64,000 nucleotides of DNA from Geitlerinema sp. S16 (lineage in GTDB: Bacteria > Cyanobacteriota > Cyanobacteriia > Cyanobacteriales > Geitlerinemataceae), in contig JAABST010000005.1 of assembly GCA_011390275.1 (NCBI GenBank), positions 81,740-145,739 on the forward strand, in the 5' to 3' direction. Position 1 is the stretch's first letter; every line of letters starts with the position of its first letter. The notes beneath the pieces were generated by a model. It was not told where the DNA came from. It did not search any database and saw only the letters and a list, made by a program, of their open reading frames with translations. The position numbers and the translations under genes were made by a program. Positions 25,754 through 34,321 of the stretch are shown piece after piece.

Positions 25754-27061
25754 CTATACCGTCGTTTGTTCCCAATCGAGACGATTGAGGGTATTGGCAC
25801 GCTCAAAGGCGGCCTCGAAGGCTTCGAGTTTCGGCTCGATCGTCAGCGGTTCGCCGACGTAGGACGAAACGGCTTCCTGGGTTTTAAGGCCGTTACCGGT
25901 GATGTAGGCGACGGTGGTTTCATCGGGATCGATTTTGCCCGCTTCGACCAATTTTTTGAGGACAGCGATCGTCGTGCCGCCAGCGGTTTCGGTGAAAATG
26001 CCTTCGGTTTCCGCCAGGAGCTTCATGCCTTCGATGATTTCCGCATCGGTGACGTCTTCGATGTTGCCGTTGGTTTTCTTGGCGATTTCCAGGGCGTAGA
26101 CACCATCGGCGGGGTTGCCGATCGCGATCGACTTGGCGATCGTGCTCGGTTTCACCGGCTTGATGAAGTCACGATCTTCTTTGAAGGCTTGGGAAATCGG
26201 CGAACAACCTTCCGCCTGAGCGCCACTGAAGCGCACATTTTTAGCTTCAACCAAACCGCAATCGACAAACTCGTTAAAGCCTTTGTAGATTTTGGTGAAC
26301 AGCGAACCGGACGCCAGCGGCGCAACGATGTGGTCGGGCAGTTGCCAGCCAAGCTGCTCGGCGACTTCGTAACCGAGGGTTTTCGAGCCTTCCGAGTAAT
26401 ACGGACGCAGGTTGATGTTGACGAAGCCCCAGCCGTGGGTGTTGGCGACTTCTGAACACAGGCGGTTGACCTGGTCGTAGTTGCCTTTGACGGCCATCAG
26501 GGTCGGGTTATAGATCAGCGTGCCGAGGATTTTACCGGCTTCGAGATCGGCGGGAATGAAGACGCAGCAGTCCAGGCCAGCGTGGGCGGCGATCGCGGCG
26601 GTGGAGTTCGCCAGATTTCCGGTGCTCGCACAGGAGACGGTCGTGAAACCCAGCTCACGAGCGCGGGTTAGAGCCACAGAGACCACGCGATCTTTAAAGC
26701 TCAACGTCGGCATGTTGACCGCGTCGTTTTTGATATACAGCTTTTTCAGACCGAGACGACGGGCGAGGCGCTTGGCTTCAACCAAGGGCGTCATACCTGT
26801 ACCCACGTCGATCGGGTCGTTGGACGAAACGGGCAGAAATTGACGGTAGCGCCAGATGGAGTTCGGACCGGCTTCGATCGTCTCGCGGGTGACGGTGTTG
26901 CGGATAACGTCGTAGTCGTATTTGACTTCCAGCGGGCCAAAGCACTCTTCACAGACGTGTTTGGCAACCGGCTCGTATTCAGCGCCGCATTCTTTACATT
27001 GCAGGCGGTTGAAGGCGGGGGCGGTGCTTAGATTCTTCAGGCGCTCAATAGCTTGGGTCAT
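25754..27061 (-). CDS. thrC: Threonine synthase
   Basis: This 435-residue PLP enzyme converts O-phosphohomoserine to threonine and phosphate. The Schiff-base lysine is Lys123 in the motif TLSFKDRVVS. The PLP phosphate loop is CASTGNLANSTAAIAAHAG, and TETAGGTT lies near the C-terminus. An N-terminal zinc-ribbon-like segment carries Cys22, Cys25, Cys37 and Cys40, as in many thrC proteins of this class. The ATG at 27061 gives the normal length. The MoaD/ThiS-like gene follows on the same strand. Confidence 0.95.
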   Translation of the reverse strand: MTQAIERLKNLSTAPAFNRLQCKECGAEYEPVAKHVCEECFGPLEVKYDYDVIRNTVTRETIEAGPNSIWRYRQFLPVSSNDPIDVGTGMTPLVEAKRLARRLGLKKLYIKNDAVNMPTLSFKDRVVSVALTRARELGFTTVSCASTGNLANSTAAIAAHAGLDCCVFIPADLEAGKILGTLIYNPTLMAVKGNYDQVNRLCSEVANTHGWGFVNINLRPYYSEGSKTLGYEVAEQLGWQLPDHIVAPLASGSLFTKIYKGFNEFVDCGLVEAKNVRFSGAQAEGCSPISQAFKEDRDFIKPVKPSTIAKSIAIGNPADGVYALEIAKKTNGNIEDVTDAEIIEGMKLLAETEGIFTETAGGTTIAVLKKLVEAGKIDPDETTVAYITGNGLKTQEAVSSYVGEPLTIEPKLEAFEAAFERANTLNRLDWEQTTV

Positions 27062-27174
27062 GTCTCAAAAAAGCGTTTAAAACGCTGCCGTATCACTCAT
27101 TGCGCAGCATCCTAACACGGTGTCGAATTGTCGCAAACTATACCCGACTTTTTTAGTCGGGATTTGATTAAGCC

Positions 27175-27213
27175 AAAAAATAGCGATCGATCACACAAGA
27201 TTGACCGATCGCT
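27175..27213 (-). terminator. Terminator after the TRAP binding-protein gene
   Basis: On the minus strand, AGCGATCG pairs with CGATCGCT across an internal loop and is followed by ATTTTTT. It starts about 54 bases past the stop codon of the 27267-28373 gene. A second stem, CCCGACT/AGTCGGG at 27143-27161, lies just beyond it and ahead of thrC. Confidence 0.65.
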
Positions 27214-27266
27214 GTAGGAATCACAGAATCCAGCAAGAGGTTCTGTAACATGAAGAAGCCTGAAAA

Positions 27267-28373
27267 TTAAGACGGAACCGCAGGGGTGACGTAGGACGCG
27301 AAACTCAACTCATTGACCGCATTCCAAACGCGAACCTCATCGCGGAACGCTGACCACTGGTCGTAGATTTCCTTGAATGTTGCATCCTTCGCGGCATTCT
27401 CTTCAAACAAGTCCTGAGCAGCTTTTTGGGCAGCATCGAGGATCTCCGGGCTATAGGCTCGAAGCTTCGTCCCGCTCGCGATCAACTCTGCCAGCGCCTT
27501 GCTGTTCAGGGCATCGTATCGCGCCAGCATCATCATGTTCGACTCGATCGTCGCCGTTTTAAAGGCGGCTTGATATTCCGGCGGCAGGCCGTTCCATTCG
27601 TTGAGGTTAACCAACACATCGAGGGTTGCGCCCGGTTCCCACCAGCCCGGATAGTAGTAAAACGGGGCTGCGGTATTGAGGCCGAGTTTTTGGTCATCGT
27701 AGGGACCAACCCATTCCGCTGCATCGATCGCGCCGCGATCGAGCGCCAAAAAGACCTCACTTCCCGGCAACACCTGAACATTAACGCCCAAGCGAGACAT
27801 CACCTCGCCGCCCAAACCCGGAATCCGCATTTTCAGACCATTGAGATCCGCCAGTGTTTTAATCTCGCGTTTAAACCAGCCGCCCATTTGCGTGCCGGTA
27901 TTTCCCGCCGGAAAGCTAATAATCCCGAACTGTGCATAGATTTTGTGGATCAGTTCTAGGCCACCGGCCTGATACATCCAGGCGTTGTGCTGCTGGGCGT
28001 TGAGTCCGAAGGGCATCGCCGTCGCAAACCCGAGGGCAGGATTTTTACCGATGTAGTAGTAGCTCGCCGTGTGGCCACATTGGACGGTTCCGTCCTGTAC
28101 CGCGTCCATGACTTGCAGCGCTGGAACCAATTCCCCGGCGGCGTAAATATCGATCGTAAACCGTCCGTCGGTCATGGCACTAACGCGATCGGCGATCGTC
28201 TGCGCCCCGCCGTAAATCGTATCGAGGGAAGTCGGCCAACTGGCGGCCATCGTCCAGGTGACTCGGGGTAGGCTGGTGCTGTTCGCGCTGTTGGTCGCGG
28301 CTTGACTGCACGCGGCGATCGCGGCGGTTGCGCCACCCAGAGCAGCATGGCGAAGCAGATTACGACGTTTCAT
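27267..28373 (-). CDS. TRAP transporter solute-binding protein (DctP type), Tat lipoprotein
   Basis: This 368-residue exported protein opens with a twin-arginine signal ([15 protein letters not shown]) and a lipobox-like AIAAC, so it is probably translocated folded and anchored as a lipoprotein. The rest has the DctP fold, with [39 protein letters not shown] and [17 protein letters not shown], where the conserved Arg in KMRIPG binds carboxylate ligands in the family. The sequence resembles the alpha-keto-acid-binding subgroup. The membrane subunits DctQ and DctM are not adjacent, so the partner permease must be elsewhere or the protein acts alone. Confidence 0.9.
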   Translation of the reverse strand: MKRRNLLRHAALGGATAAIAACSQAATNSANSTSLPRVTWTMAASWPTSLDTIYGGAQTIADRVSAMTDGRFTIDIYAAGELVPALQVMDAVQDGTVQCGHTASYYYIGKNPALGFATAMPFGLNAQQHNAWMYQAGGLELIHKIYAQFGIISFPAGNTGTQMGGWFKREIKTLADLNGLKMRIPGLGGEVMSRLGVNVQVLPGSEVFLALDRGAIDAAEWVGPYDDQKLGLNTAAPFYYYPGWWEPGATLDVLVNLNEWNGLPPEYQAAFKTATIESNMMMLARYDALNSKALAELIASGTKLRAYSPEILDAAQKAAQDLFEENAAKDATFKEIYDQWSAFRDEVRVWNAVNELSFASYVTPAVPS

Positions 28374-28687
28374 ATATGTATAAGTCTGGATGAACTGCTA
28401 TTTATTCTTAAATTCGTCGAAGACTGATCGCCTCAACGAGGGAGCTGAAATTTTAGAATCTCTCAAGCTTAACCCCAGTCATGATCTTGCTTCCTATCAA
28501 GACCTAGATTAATGCCCCTTCAATGACGAGCATAGCCACACAAAAAGCGGGTTAAACTAACCCGCTTTTTTAGCATCAAACCAGCCTCAAGACTGAATTA
28601 TTGATATATCGCGATGACTGGCCTAACATCATTCAGTGTCTAAATGAGTAACGACTTAGCACCATAATTTAGCGAATCACAAATCAC
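28374..28687. other. Gap between TRAP binding protein and RNA-binding protein genes
   Basis: This 314-base stretch holds the RNA-binding protein terminator (28542-28571) and, presumably, the promoter for the downstream minus-strand TRAP gene. Nothing else is recognised. Confidence 0.5.
28542..28571. terminator. Strong palindromic terminator
   Basis: AAAAAGCGGGTTA and TAACCCGCTTTTT form an almost perfect stem with U-runs on both strands. It lies about 117 bases downstream of the RNA-binding protein gene (minus strand), for which it is the likely terminator. Confidence 0.85.
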
Positions 28688-29149
28688 TTAAGAATTGCTG
28701 GTTTGTGCTTCAAGCTGCTGCTTCAGTTTGGCTAACTCATCAGCCCAACGCGGATCGGGTTGACTGGAGGCAGCAGGAGAAGAGGAGGTCGATGTACTAG
28801 GCGCACGACCCGTTGTCGATTTGCCACCACGGCGTGGACTGTCTCCGCCACGGCCACCACCGCTACGCGCGGCCACCGGAGCCGGAGCAGCATCCTCTTT
28901 CTTACGCGGTTGAGCCTTCTCAACTTTCAGATTCGCGTCCTTAAACGCTTGGCCGTCATAGCTCGCGATGATTTTATCGGCTTCTTCATCGGTCTCAACG
29001 GTCACAAAGGCAAAACCACGGCACTTGCCCGTTTTGCGATCGGTCACAATTTTGATCGAGAGATCATCACCGGCATCTTTGAGTAATTCTTGCAGCTCGT
29101 CGCGTTCGACATCTTTGGGTAAATTACCAACGTAAAGGCGAATAGACAT
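28688..29149 (-). CDS. RRM-type RNA-binding protein (Rbp)
   Basis: This 153-residue protein has one RRM at residues 1-80 with RNP2 (LYVGNL) and RNP1 (CRGFAFVTV), then a charged Arg/Gly/Ser linker (GGGRGGDSPRRGGKS) and a C-terminal helix (ELAKLKQQLEAQ). Cyanobacterial Rbp proteins of this kind bind RNA, and several are cold-induced with long AT-rich 5' leaders. Some help localise photosynthesis mRNAs at thylakoids. The C-terminal Gly-rich tail puts it closer to the Gly-rich cold-responsive type. The gene stands alone on its strand and is preceded by a 700-base region without genes. Confidence 0.93.
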   Translation of the reverse strand: MSIRLYVGNLPKDVERDELQELLKDAGDDLSIKIVTDRKTGKCRGFAFVTVETDEEADKIIASYDGQAFKDANLKVEKAQPRKKEDAAPAPVAARSGGGRGGDSPRRGGKSTTGRAPSTSTSSSPAASSQPDPRWADELAKLKQQLEAQTSNS

Positions 29150-29849
29150 GAAATGAATCTCCAGTATGAGTATCTAAAATGAAAACACTTTGAACCAGCT
29201 CGAATTTGCCAAAGATATTTGGTAAAAACGAACGATTGCTCGGATGAATCGAATCACACAATGCGACATGGGCGATCGCTCAGGACGTATTTCATCGTGG
29301 GCTTTGTCGGGCGCATCTCGCTCGAAACAAACTTGATAGAACCGCTTGCTTATCGGCATCGCTCTGAAACGAAAACGGTTGTGCCAGACATGCTCTAAAT
29401 TGTTCACAACTCGTATCGACACCGACAAAGACGCTGGAAAGTAAAAAATAAGCGACCAACATCTCTCAATGCTGTTAAAACTTGCTGAGATTGGGAAAGT
29501 TTCAATCCTTGGTACAGGCGAAAAGCGACCCAACAACAGCCCATTGATGAAGCCACTTAATAAAAGCGGGCTGACACAGTAGATTAACACTGAATCCAGC
29601 AACGGCTGACACGAGGGCTGACCTAACAATATTTTGTAGCATTTGCAACAGGCAGTGATGAATCCTACGACTGTTTGCGTCTTTTTTGCAAGTACTTTGA
29701 CAAACGTCAGTTGAGCATCGAGGCAAGATTTACGAACTTGCGCAAGTCGAGAGCGAAAATAGTGCCAGTGATTGGATTGCGTCCACACTATCATAGGGGA
29801 TCGAAAAGTAACAAAAATTTAAGAAAGTTTGATTTCGATCGAGCGATCG
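29150..29849. other. Long leader region of the RNA-binding protein gene
   Basis: This 700-base, AT-richer stretch lies between the RNA-binding protein gene and the M48-like gene. A 206-codon minus-strand frame (29174-29794) has erratic codon use, many Cys and aromatic residues and no ribosome-binding site, so I do not call it. The promoter and any cold-responsive leader of the Rbp gene are expected here. Confidence 0.5.
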
Positions 29850-32483
29850 TTAAAAGCCTCCTTTGGCCAGAATAACGGCTCCCCAGAGGGCGCAGAGACC
29901 GGCGAGAGTGGTTGACCAAAGCGGATGGCCGTTTTGAGGGGGAGCGATCGCCGTGGAACTGTTGGCGTTCGGGGAGGTTGGGCGCGACAAGCCTGATGTC
30001 GGGCGATCGGCGTCTGGTGTGGCGATGACTTCGAGGCGGTCAACGTCAATCCAGGGGGTCACACCACGGCGAAACCAGCCGGTAATCGTCACCGGTTGAC
30101 CGATGAAGCGAGTGGCGCGATCGTGGGTCGGCAGGAGCCAGCCCAGCCAGCCGGTGCGATCGAGGTAGTGCAGCGGCCAGAGCGTCGAACCGTCATCGAG
30201 CCACAGATCTTGACCGAACCAGTTCCCGACACTGCGACGCCCGACGAGCGTACCGCTGAGTCGCAGGGTGCGACTATCGACCGGCAAACTGTCGGGATCG
30301 AGCATCCAGCGATCGAGATCGGGATCGGCACTTAAAGCGTAGGGTTTGAAATCGGGAAAAAAGGCATTGATACGCAAAACCGTCCCGATCGCAAAGCCTT
30401 CGAGAACAAAGCCGAAGGTCAGCCACGGCCAATCGGCCTGTAGCCAGGATAGCGATCGCCACTGGAAGATTTGCCCCACGGTCCCCAAACTGGCCGCGAT
30501 CGCCACCAACCCAACGGCGGCCACCACGCCGATTAACGGGGTCATATTCTGCATCAAGCCCGCGCTTTCGAGCAAACTGGCGGGTGTAATCGGTAAGCTG
30601 CGTGTGGGGGTACGAGGGCGACGGGGAGCCTTGGGATCACAGCGAAAGATCTCGGGCGGAAATTCGGGGTCGAGCTGGAAATGTTGGGCGAGGTGCGTGA
30701 GGCGATCGAGACGTTGACCGAGGGGCGGATGCGCGTCACCGATCGCCAGCCAGGTGCTGTAGGAGGTCATGGCATCCCAGCCCAGACGCTCAAGCGGCGG
30801 GTGTTCGAGATCCGCACCGCACCAGAGACCGTGACGCGGATTAATCGATCCGAGTAGTTCAAACCGTTCGCAAAGCGTCGAGAAGGCTTGATTTCGGTCA
30901 AACTCGCGCCGTTGGGTCAGGGCTTGTTTGACGAGGCTGCGGGCGCGAGCGTTGGGATTGCCGGTTAGATTCGCCGCAAACTGATCGGCGTAGGTTTGAC
31001 GCAGGCGCGACCAGGCCAGCAGCGGCAGGCGTAACAGCCGGTAGATGCCATAGGCTAACGTCGCGATCGTTGCCGTCAGCCACAGCCCGATTTCTGCGGC
31101 AATGATGCGCCCACTAACGAGATCAAAGCGCAACTGGGCGGGTCGATCGCGCTGCGTCCATTGCTGACAGCGATCGCCGATCAGCGTCAGCCCGTCGTAA
31201 ACGATGTACGGCAGTTGCAGCAGCGCCACGCTCACCGTGGCAAAAAAGACATCGCATTGCACCCCCGACGCGATCCCTGCCGCCACTTCGATCGCGATTT
31301 CGTCCGCCGTGAGCGTCTCGATCGCGCCGCTTGAAATCACCAGCCGCAGCGACTTTTGACCATAGCCATACATCCAAACAAAAGCAGCGGGGCTGTTAAT
31401 GGTATGTAGCGAAGGCTTGGCGCGTTTTTTGTGTTGGGCAAACCGCGTCAGAATTTGTGCAGCTTCGGGTGAATGTTTCACGAGGCGGCTATGGGTCAGC
31501 GGTTTGGTTTGGTAGCGTTTGGCGAGCAAGAGATCGAGCAGGAAGGGCGCGGCGATAACCAAAACGCCCAGGGCGATCGCCAGACTCAGGTTGTGATTGA
31601 GATAAAACGCCTGGATCGGACGCAGACCGATCGCCAATAACACATCGTTCCCCCGCTGCATCAGCCAGTGAACCAGCGTCGAAACCAGCACACACAGGGC
31701 GATCGTCGCAATGAGTTCCCGGCGTCGTAAATGCCCAGCCCGGAGACCCTTCAGGCGCGTCCAGCGTTCGGCTCGTTCGGCATTGCGCCACGTCCAGTCA
31801 TCGGTCTGGTTTGCAGACGGCTCTGCGACGGGGAGCGGTTGAGGCGAATCGCTTTCGCTTTTACTGGGCGGCAAGTCCCGTAAGTCGGCCGATCGTGGGC
31901 GAGTCGGTGGCGGGGGAAGCGGCAACGCCTTCGGCTTGGAGGGGGGAGAAGGCGACGGGACAGCGGCTTGGGTGAAAGGTTGCGATTTCCGTGGAGCCGA
32001 GTCTACGGTTCCTGGCTCTCCGAGTTTTGGGAGGTTTGGACGATCGGGAATATTAAAGGCGTCCGCATTGAAAGGATTAGAGTCAATCTCTGGGGCTTGA
32101 ATCTCTGAAGCCTGAATTTCTGGGGTTGGCGCACGGAGTTCTGACGGCAGCACGATCGCGCGATCGGACGCACCAGACACGGCCTGCGGCGATCCATCTT
32201 CCTCCTGATCCTCTAGCGAGATCGGCACAAATCCAGCACGACTCGGAGACGGTGTCTCCAAAATTTGATCGGTTTGATTTTGGATTGGCGGTTGGCCAGG
32301 GCGTGAGGCCGCCGCTAGGGTTTCCGAACTCGACGGCTCCGAACTCGATGACAGAGTGTCGTTTTCATGATCAGGGGAAGAAGGAATAGCCATCGCCATA
32401 CCGGAGTGTGTCTTGAGCGGCCAATTAGACGCAGACTCGATCGCATTGATCGCCTCTAAGGATGCTTCGAGGATACCGCACAC
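29850..32483 (-). CDS. M48-like multi-pass membrane protein, protease motif degenerate
   Basis: This protein is 877 residues from GTG 32483; ATG 32399 (MAMAIPSSPDHEND, 849 residues) is an equally likely start. Residues about 30-245 are Pro/Ser-rich and disordered. Membrane segments lie near 255-275, 290-315, 455-480 and 645-705. A HtpX/Ste24-like domain spans about 330-620, but the zinc-protease HExxH is replaced: TADEIAIEVAAGIASG (around residue 395) keeps the Glu and loses both His residues. The C-terminal about 750-830 looks like an OB-fold (LSGTLVGRRSVGNWFGQDLW, ITGWFRRGVTPWIDV). Active cyanobacterial relatives usually keep more of this motif, so it is probably a pseudo-protease. Confidence 0.75.
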   Translation of the reverse strand: MCGILEASLEAINAIESASNWPLKTHSGMAMAIPSSPDHENDTLSSSSEPSSSETLAAASRPGQPPIQNQTDQILETPSPSRAGFVPISLEDQEEDGSPQAVSGASDRAIVLPSELRAPTPEIQASEIQAPEIDSNPFNADAFNIPDRPNLPKLGEPGTVDSAPRKSQPFTQAAVPSPSPPSKPKALPLPPPPTRPRSADLRDLPPSKSESDSPQPLPVAEPSANQTDDWTWRNAERAERWTRLKGLRAGHLRRRELIATIALCVLVSTLVHWLMQRGNDVLLAIGLRPIQAFYLNHNLSLAIALGVLVIAAPFLLDLLLAKRYQTKPLTHSRLVKHSPEAAQILTRFAQHKKRAKPSLHTINSPAAFVWMYGYGQKSLRLVISSGAIETLTADEIAIEVAAGIASGVQCDVFFATVSVALLQLPYIVYDGLTLIGDRCQQWTQRDRPAQLRFDLVSGRIIAAEIGLWLTATIATLAYGIYRLLRLPLLAWSRLRQTYADQFAANLTGNPNARARSLVKQALTQRREFDRNQAFSTLCERFELLGSINPRHGLWCGADLEHPPLERLGWDAMTSYSTWLAIGDAHPPLGQRLDRLTHLAQHFQLDPEFPPEIFRCDPKAPRRPRTPTRSLPITPASLLESAGLMQNMTPLIGVVAAVGLVAIAASLGTVGQIFQWRSLSWLQADWPWLTFGFVLEGFAIGTVLRINAFFPDFKPYALSADPDLDRWMLDPDSLPVDSRTLRLSGTLVGRRSVGNWFGQDLWLDDGSTLWPLHYLDRTGWLGWLLPTHDRATRFIGQPVTITGWFRRGVTPWIDVDRLEVIATPDADRPTSGLSRPTSPNANSSTAIAPPQNGHPLWSTTLAGLCALWGAVILAKGGF

Positions 32484-32773
32484 AAATTTGAGTCAGCCGT
32501 CAGCGCCTTCCGTTTTACCTTGACGCCGATCAAAACTTGCGACAAACTTAATACTGGTCGTAGTCTTCACTGCTGTTGTTTGTTAAACAACGTAAAACAG
32601 TACTCGCAAGACCTTGCGTTCTAGTGCGGCATTGAGTCAAGCATTTTGGGATGGTAAATCCAGGCTATCAGCCCCAAAACTGCGAGATCAAAACGTTGCT
32701 AAACTCAATTTAATCGTCCAAATATTCTGTCTCTGCGCCCTCATATTTACACCGAAGCTCAGGTCTCTTGCTT

Positions 32774-32989
32774 ATGGAAACGCTAGAGTTCGTCATCTAT
32801 CCAGACGGTCGCGTCATTGAAAAAGTGACCGGCATTGAAGGAGCGTCTTGTGCAGATGTTACCGCCGCGATCGAAGCAGAACTTGGCGTCGTTCTATCCA
32901 GTGAAAAGACCTCTGAGTTTTTCGCCCAATCTCAAAACGATACGGCACAAACTCAGACTCGGAATACCCTTCACAGCGAGTGGTCTTGA
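32774..32989 (+). CDS. DUF2997 family small protein
   Basis: This 71-residue protein starts at ATG 32774 (METLEFVIYPDGRVIEKVTG). The pattern FVIYPDGRVxEKVxGxxGxxC followed by an acidic helix (AAIEAELG) is the DUF2997 signature. It lacks membrane segments. The Ycf35/DUF1257 gene follows 149 bases downstream, and a 4Fe-4S ferredoxin after that. This trio is conserved in cyanobacteria, which argues for one shared process, still undefined. One Cys (ASCADV) is available for ligand binding. Confidence 0.88.
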   Translation: METLEFVIYPDGRVIEKVTGIEGASCADVTAAIEAELGVVLSSEKTSEFFAQSQNDTAQTQTRNTLHSEWS

Positions 32990-33138
32990 CGTGAATCTAT
33001 TGTTGCTGAGTCGATAATTTATTAGTCAATCATTTGACTCGACATCCAACCCATAAGATAGTTCGTCCTTCACACACGTTTCTATTTTTTAAAGTTTCCC
33101 CTTCTTCAACTTTTTTTAATTCGTCAAACCATCCTCCT

Positions 33139-33525
33139 ATGTCTCACTTCAGCCACATCAAGACCAAAATCCGCAACCTCAGCACCCTCCAAGGAACCCT
33201 CACCACGCTTGGCATTGACTGGAAAGCAGGGCCAGCCGATGTCCATGGCTACCGTGGCCAGACTCACAGCGCTGATGTTGTCGTCGAGCAAGACAATGGC
33301 TATGACATTGGATTTGCCTGGAATGGTGAATCCTATGAACTCGTTGCCGATCTGCAATATTGGGCGCAAACGGGATCGGTCGATCGCTTCATTAGCAAAA
33401 TCACGCAGCAATACGCCTTTGATACCGTGATGCAAGAAACGGCAAAACAGGGGTTCCAAGTTGCAGAACAAAACAAAAATACCGACGGTTCAATTCGCCT
33501 TGTACTTCAACGTTGGGGCGCCTAG
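33139..33525 (+). CDS. ycf35: Ycf35 (DUF1257) family protein
   Basis: This 128-residue soluble protein starts at ATG 33139 (MSHFSHIKTKIRNLSTLQGT). The segments LGIDWKAG, VHGYRGQ and YDIGFAWNGESYELVADLQYW identify the DUF1257/Ycf35 family, which is encoded in red-algal plastids and nearly all cyanobacteria. The frame is open further upstream but that part is AT-rich and lacks a start with good context. Function is unknown; in other bacteria the family sits next to DUF2997 and AAA+ ATPases. Confidence 0.93.
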   Translation: MSHFSHIKTKIRNLSTLQGTLTTLGIDWKAGPADVHGYRGQTHSADVVVEQDNGYDIGFAWNGESYELVADLQYWAQTGSVDRFISKITQQYAFDTVMQETAKQGFQVAEQNKNTDGSIRLVLQRWGA

Positions 33526-33560
33526 GTTTTTCCTCGTTCTCCAATCTAATGTTTCGGTGT

Positions 33561-33610
33561 TGAACTGATCGTAACTGGTCGTAACTGGTCGCAACTGGTC
33601 GCAACTAGCT
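33561..33610. repeat. Tandem 10-bp repeat, five units
   Basis: TGAACTGATC, GTAACTGGTC (twice), GCAACTGGTC and GCAACTAGCT follow one another without spacers. The central three units differ by at most one base. The array starts 35 bases after the ycf35 stop codon. Confidence 0.8.
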
Positions 33611-33720
33611 GTATCTGAATGACGTATCAAACCTGAGAAACTTTCGAGCAATCTCCGAACCTTAATTCAGCCATCTATCGCGTTTGGTTCGGTTGGGTTT
33701 AGATATGGTTTAGACATAAA

Positions 33721-33748
33721 GGCGTGCGATCGCACGCCTTTTATTTTG
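33721..33748 (+). terminator. Palindromic terminator between ycf35 and ferredoxin genes
   Basis: GGCGTGCGATCGCACGCC is a perfect 18-bp palindrome containing the HIP1 core, followed by TTTTATTTT. It would end transcripts coming from ycf35 about 200 bases downstream, leaving the ferredoxin gene with its own promoter. Confidence 0.7.
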
Positions 33749-33826
33749 GGTGATCGATGTTCGACGCCGCATCCTCTATCTGTCTACATATCCGTACAAA
33801 AGACCACATAAAAGACGTTTGCTGCT

Positions 33827-34321
33827 ATGACTCACTTTGATCGCGAATCCGAATTCATACCCGAATCCCTCCCCGAATTCCCCTCCGAATTGCCGAACGT
33901 TTCTCCAGGTTTAGGTCAATCCAACAGCCCGTCACATAGCCCCGATCGCAGTGGTTTTGAGCCAGAACTCGGCGCGGAATTGCGGCATGATATCAGCGAT
34001 CGAACCGGCTTCGAGCCAGAATTAGGCGGCTTTCTGCGACAAAAAGGCGTCTTTGTGGACGAAGTCACCTGTATCGGCTGTAAACATTGCGCCCTGACGG
34101 CTCGCAACACGTTTTATATTGAGCCGGATCTCGGTCGCGCTCGCGTGGTCAATCAGACGGGCGACTCCGAAGACATTATTCAAGAGGCGATCGACACCTG
34201 CCCGGTGAACTGCATTCACTGGGTGGACTATACCGAACTAAAACAACTCGAAGCCGATCGTGCATTGACACCGGTTCCGCGTGCGGGTCTACCGATTTCT
34301 CGTCGGCGCACGGGAGGCTAA
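33827..34321 (+). CDS. 4Fe-4S ferredoxin of the ycf35 neighbourhood
   Basis: This 164-residue protein carries one iron-sulfur cluster site: Cys82, Cys85 and Cys88 (TCIGCKHCAL) with Cys125-Pro and Cys129 (IDTCPVNCIHW). The region VDEVTCIGCKHC to CIHWVDYTELK is typical of the cyanobacterial ferredoxin that accompanies DUF1257 and DUF2997. The N-terminal 75 residues are extended, with a local duplication: GFEPELG occurs at about 43 and again at about 61. It would act as a soluble electron carrier; its partner is unknown. The stop codon overlaps that of the convergent coiled-coil gene. Confidence 0.9.
   Translation: MTHFDRESEFIPESLPEFPSELPNVSPGLGQSNSPSHSPDRSGFEPELGAELRHDISDRTGFEPELGGFLRQKGVFVDEVTCIGCKHCALTARNTFYIEPDLGRARVVNQTGDSEDIIQEAIDTCPVNCIHWVDYTELKQLEADRALTPVPRAGLPISRRRTGG

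Larger units (their letters stand above)
33526..33826. other. Gap between ycf35 and the ferredoxin gene
   Basis: This 301-base gap contains a short tandem repeat (33561-33610) and a strong palindromic terminator (33721-33748). No ORF is supported. Confidence 0.55.

Noticed and set aside
25709..26455. 248-codon plus-strand frame antisense to thrC
   Set aside because: It mirrors the third-codon pattern of thrC, a firmly identified gene; Phe/Asp/Gly bias is a typical antisense shadow.
29174..29794. 206-codon minus-strand frame upstream of the RNA-binding protein gene
   Set aside because: No ribosome-binding site, unusual Cys/aromatic content and no resemblance to any family; more likely a chance frame in the leader region.
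33561..33610. Tandem 10-mers considered as a CRISPR remnant
   Set aside because: Units are contiguous with no spacers, and no cas gene is in the window.
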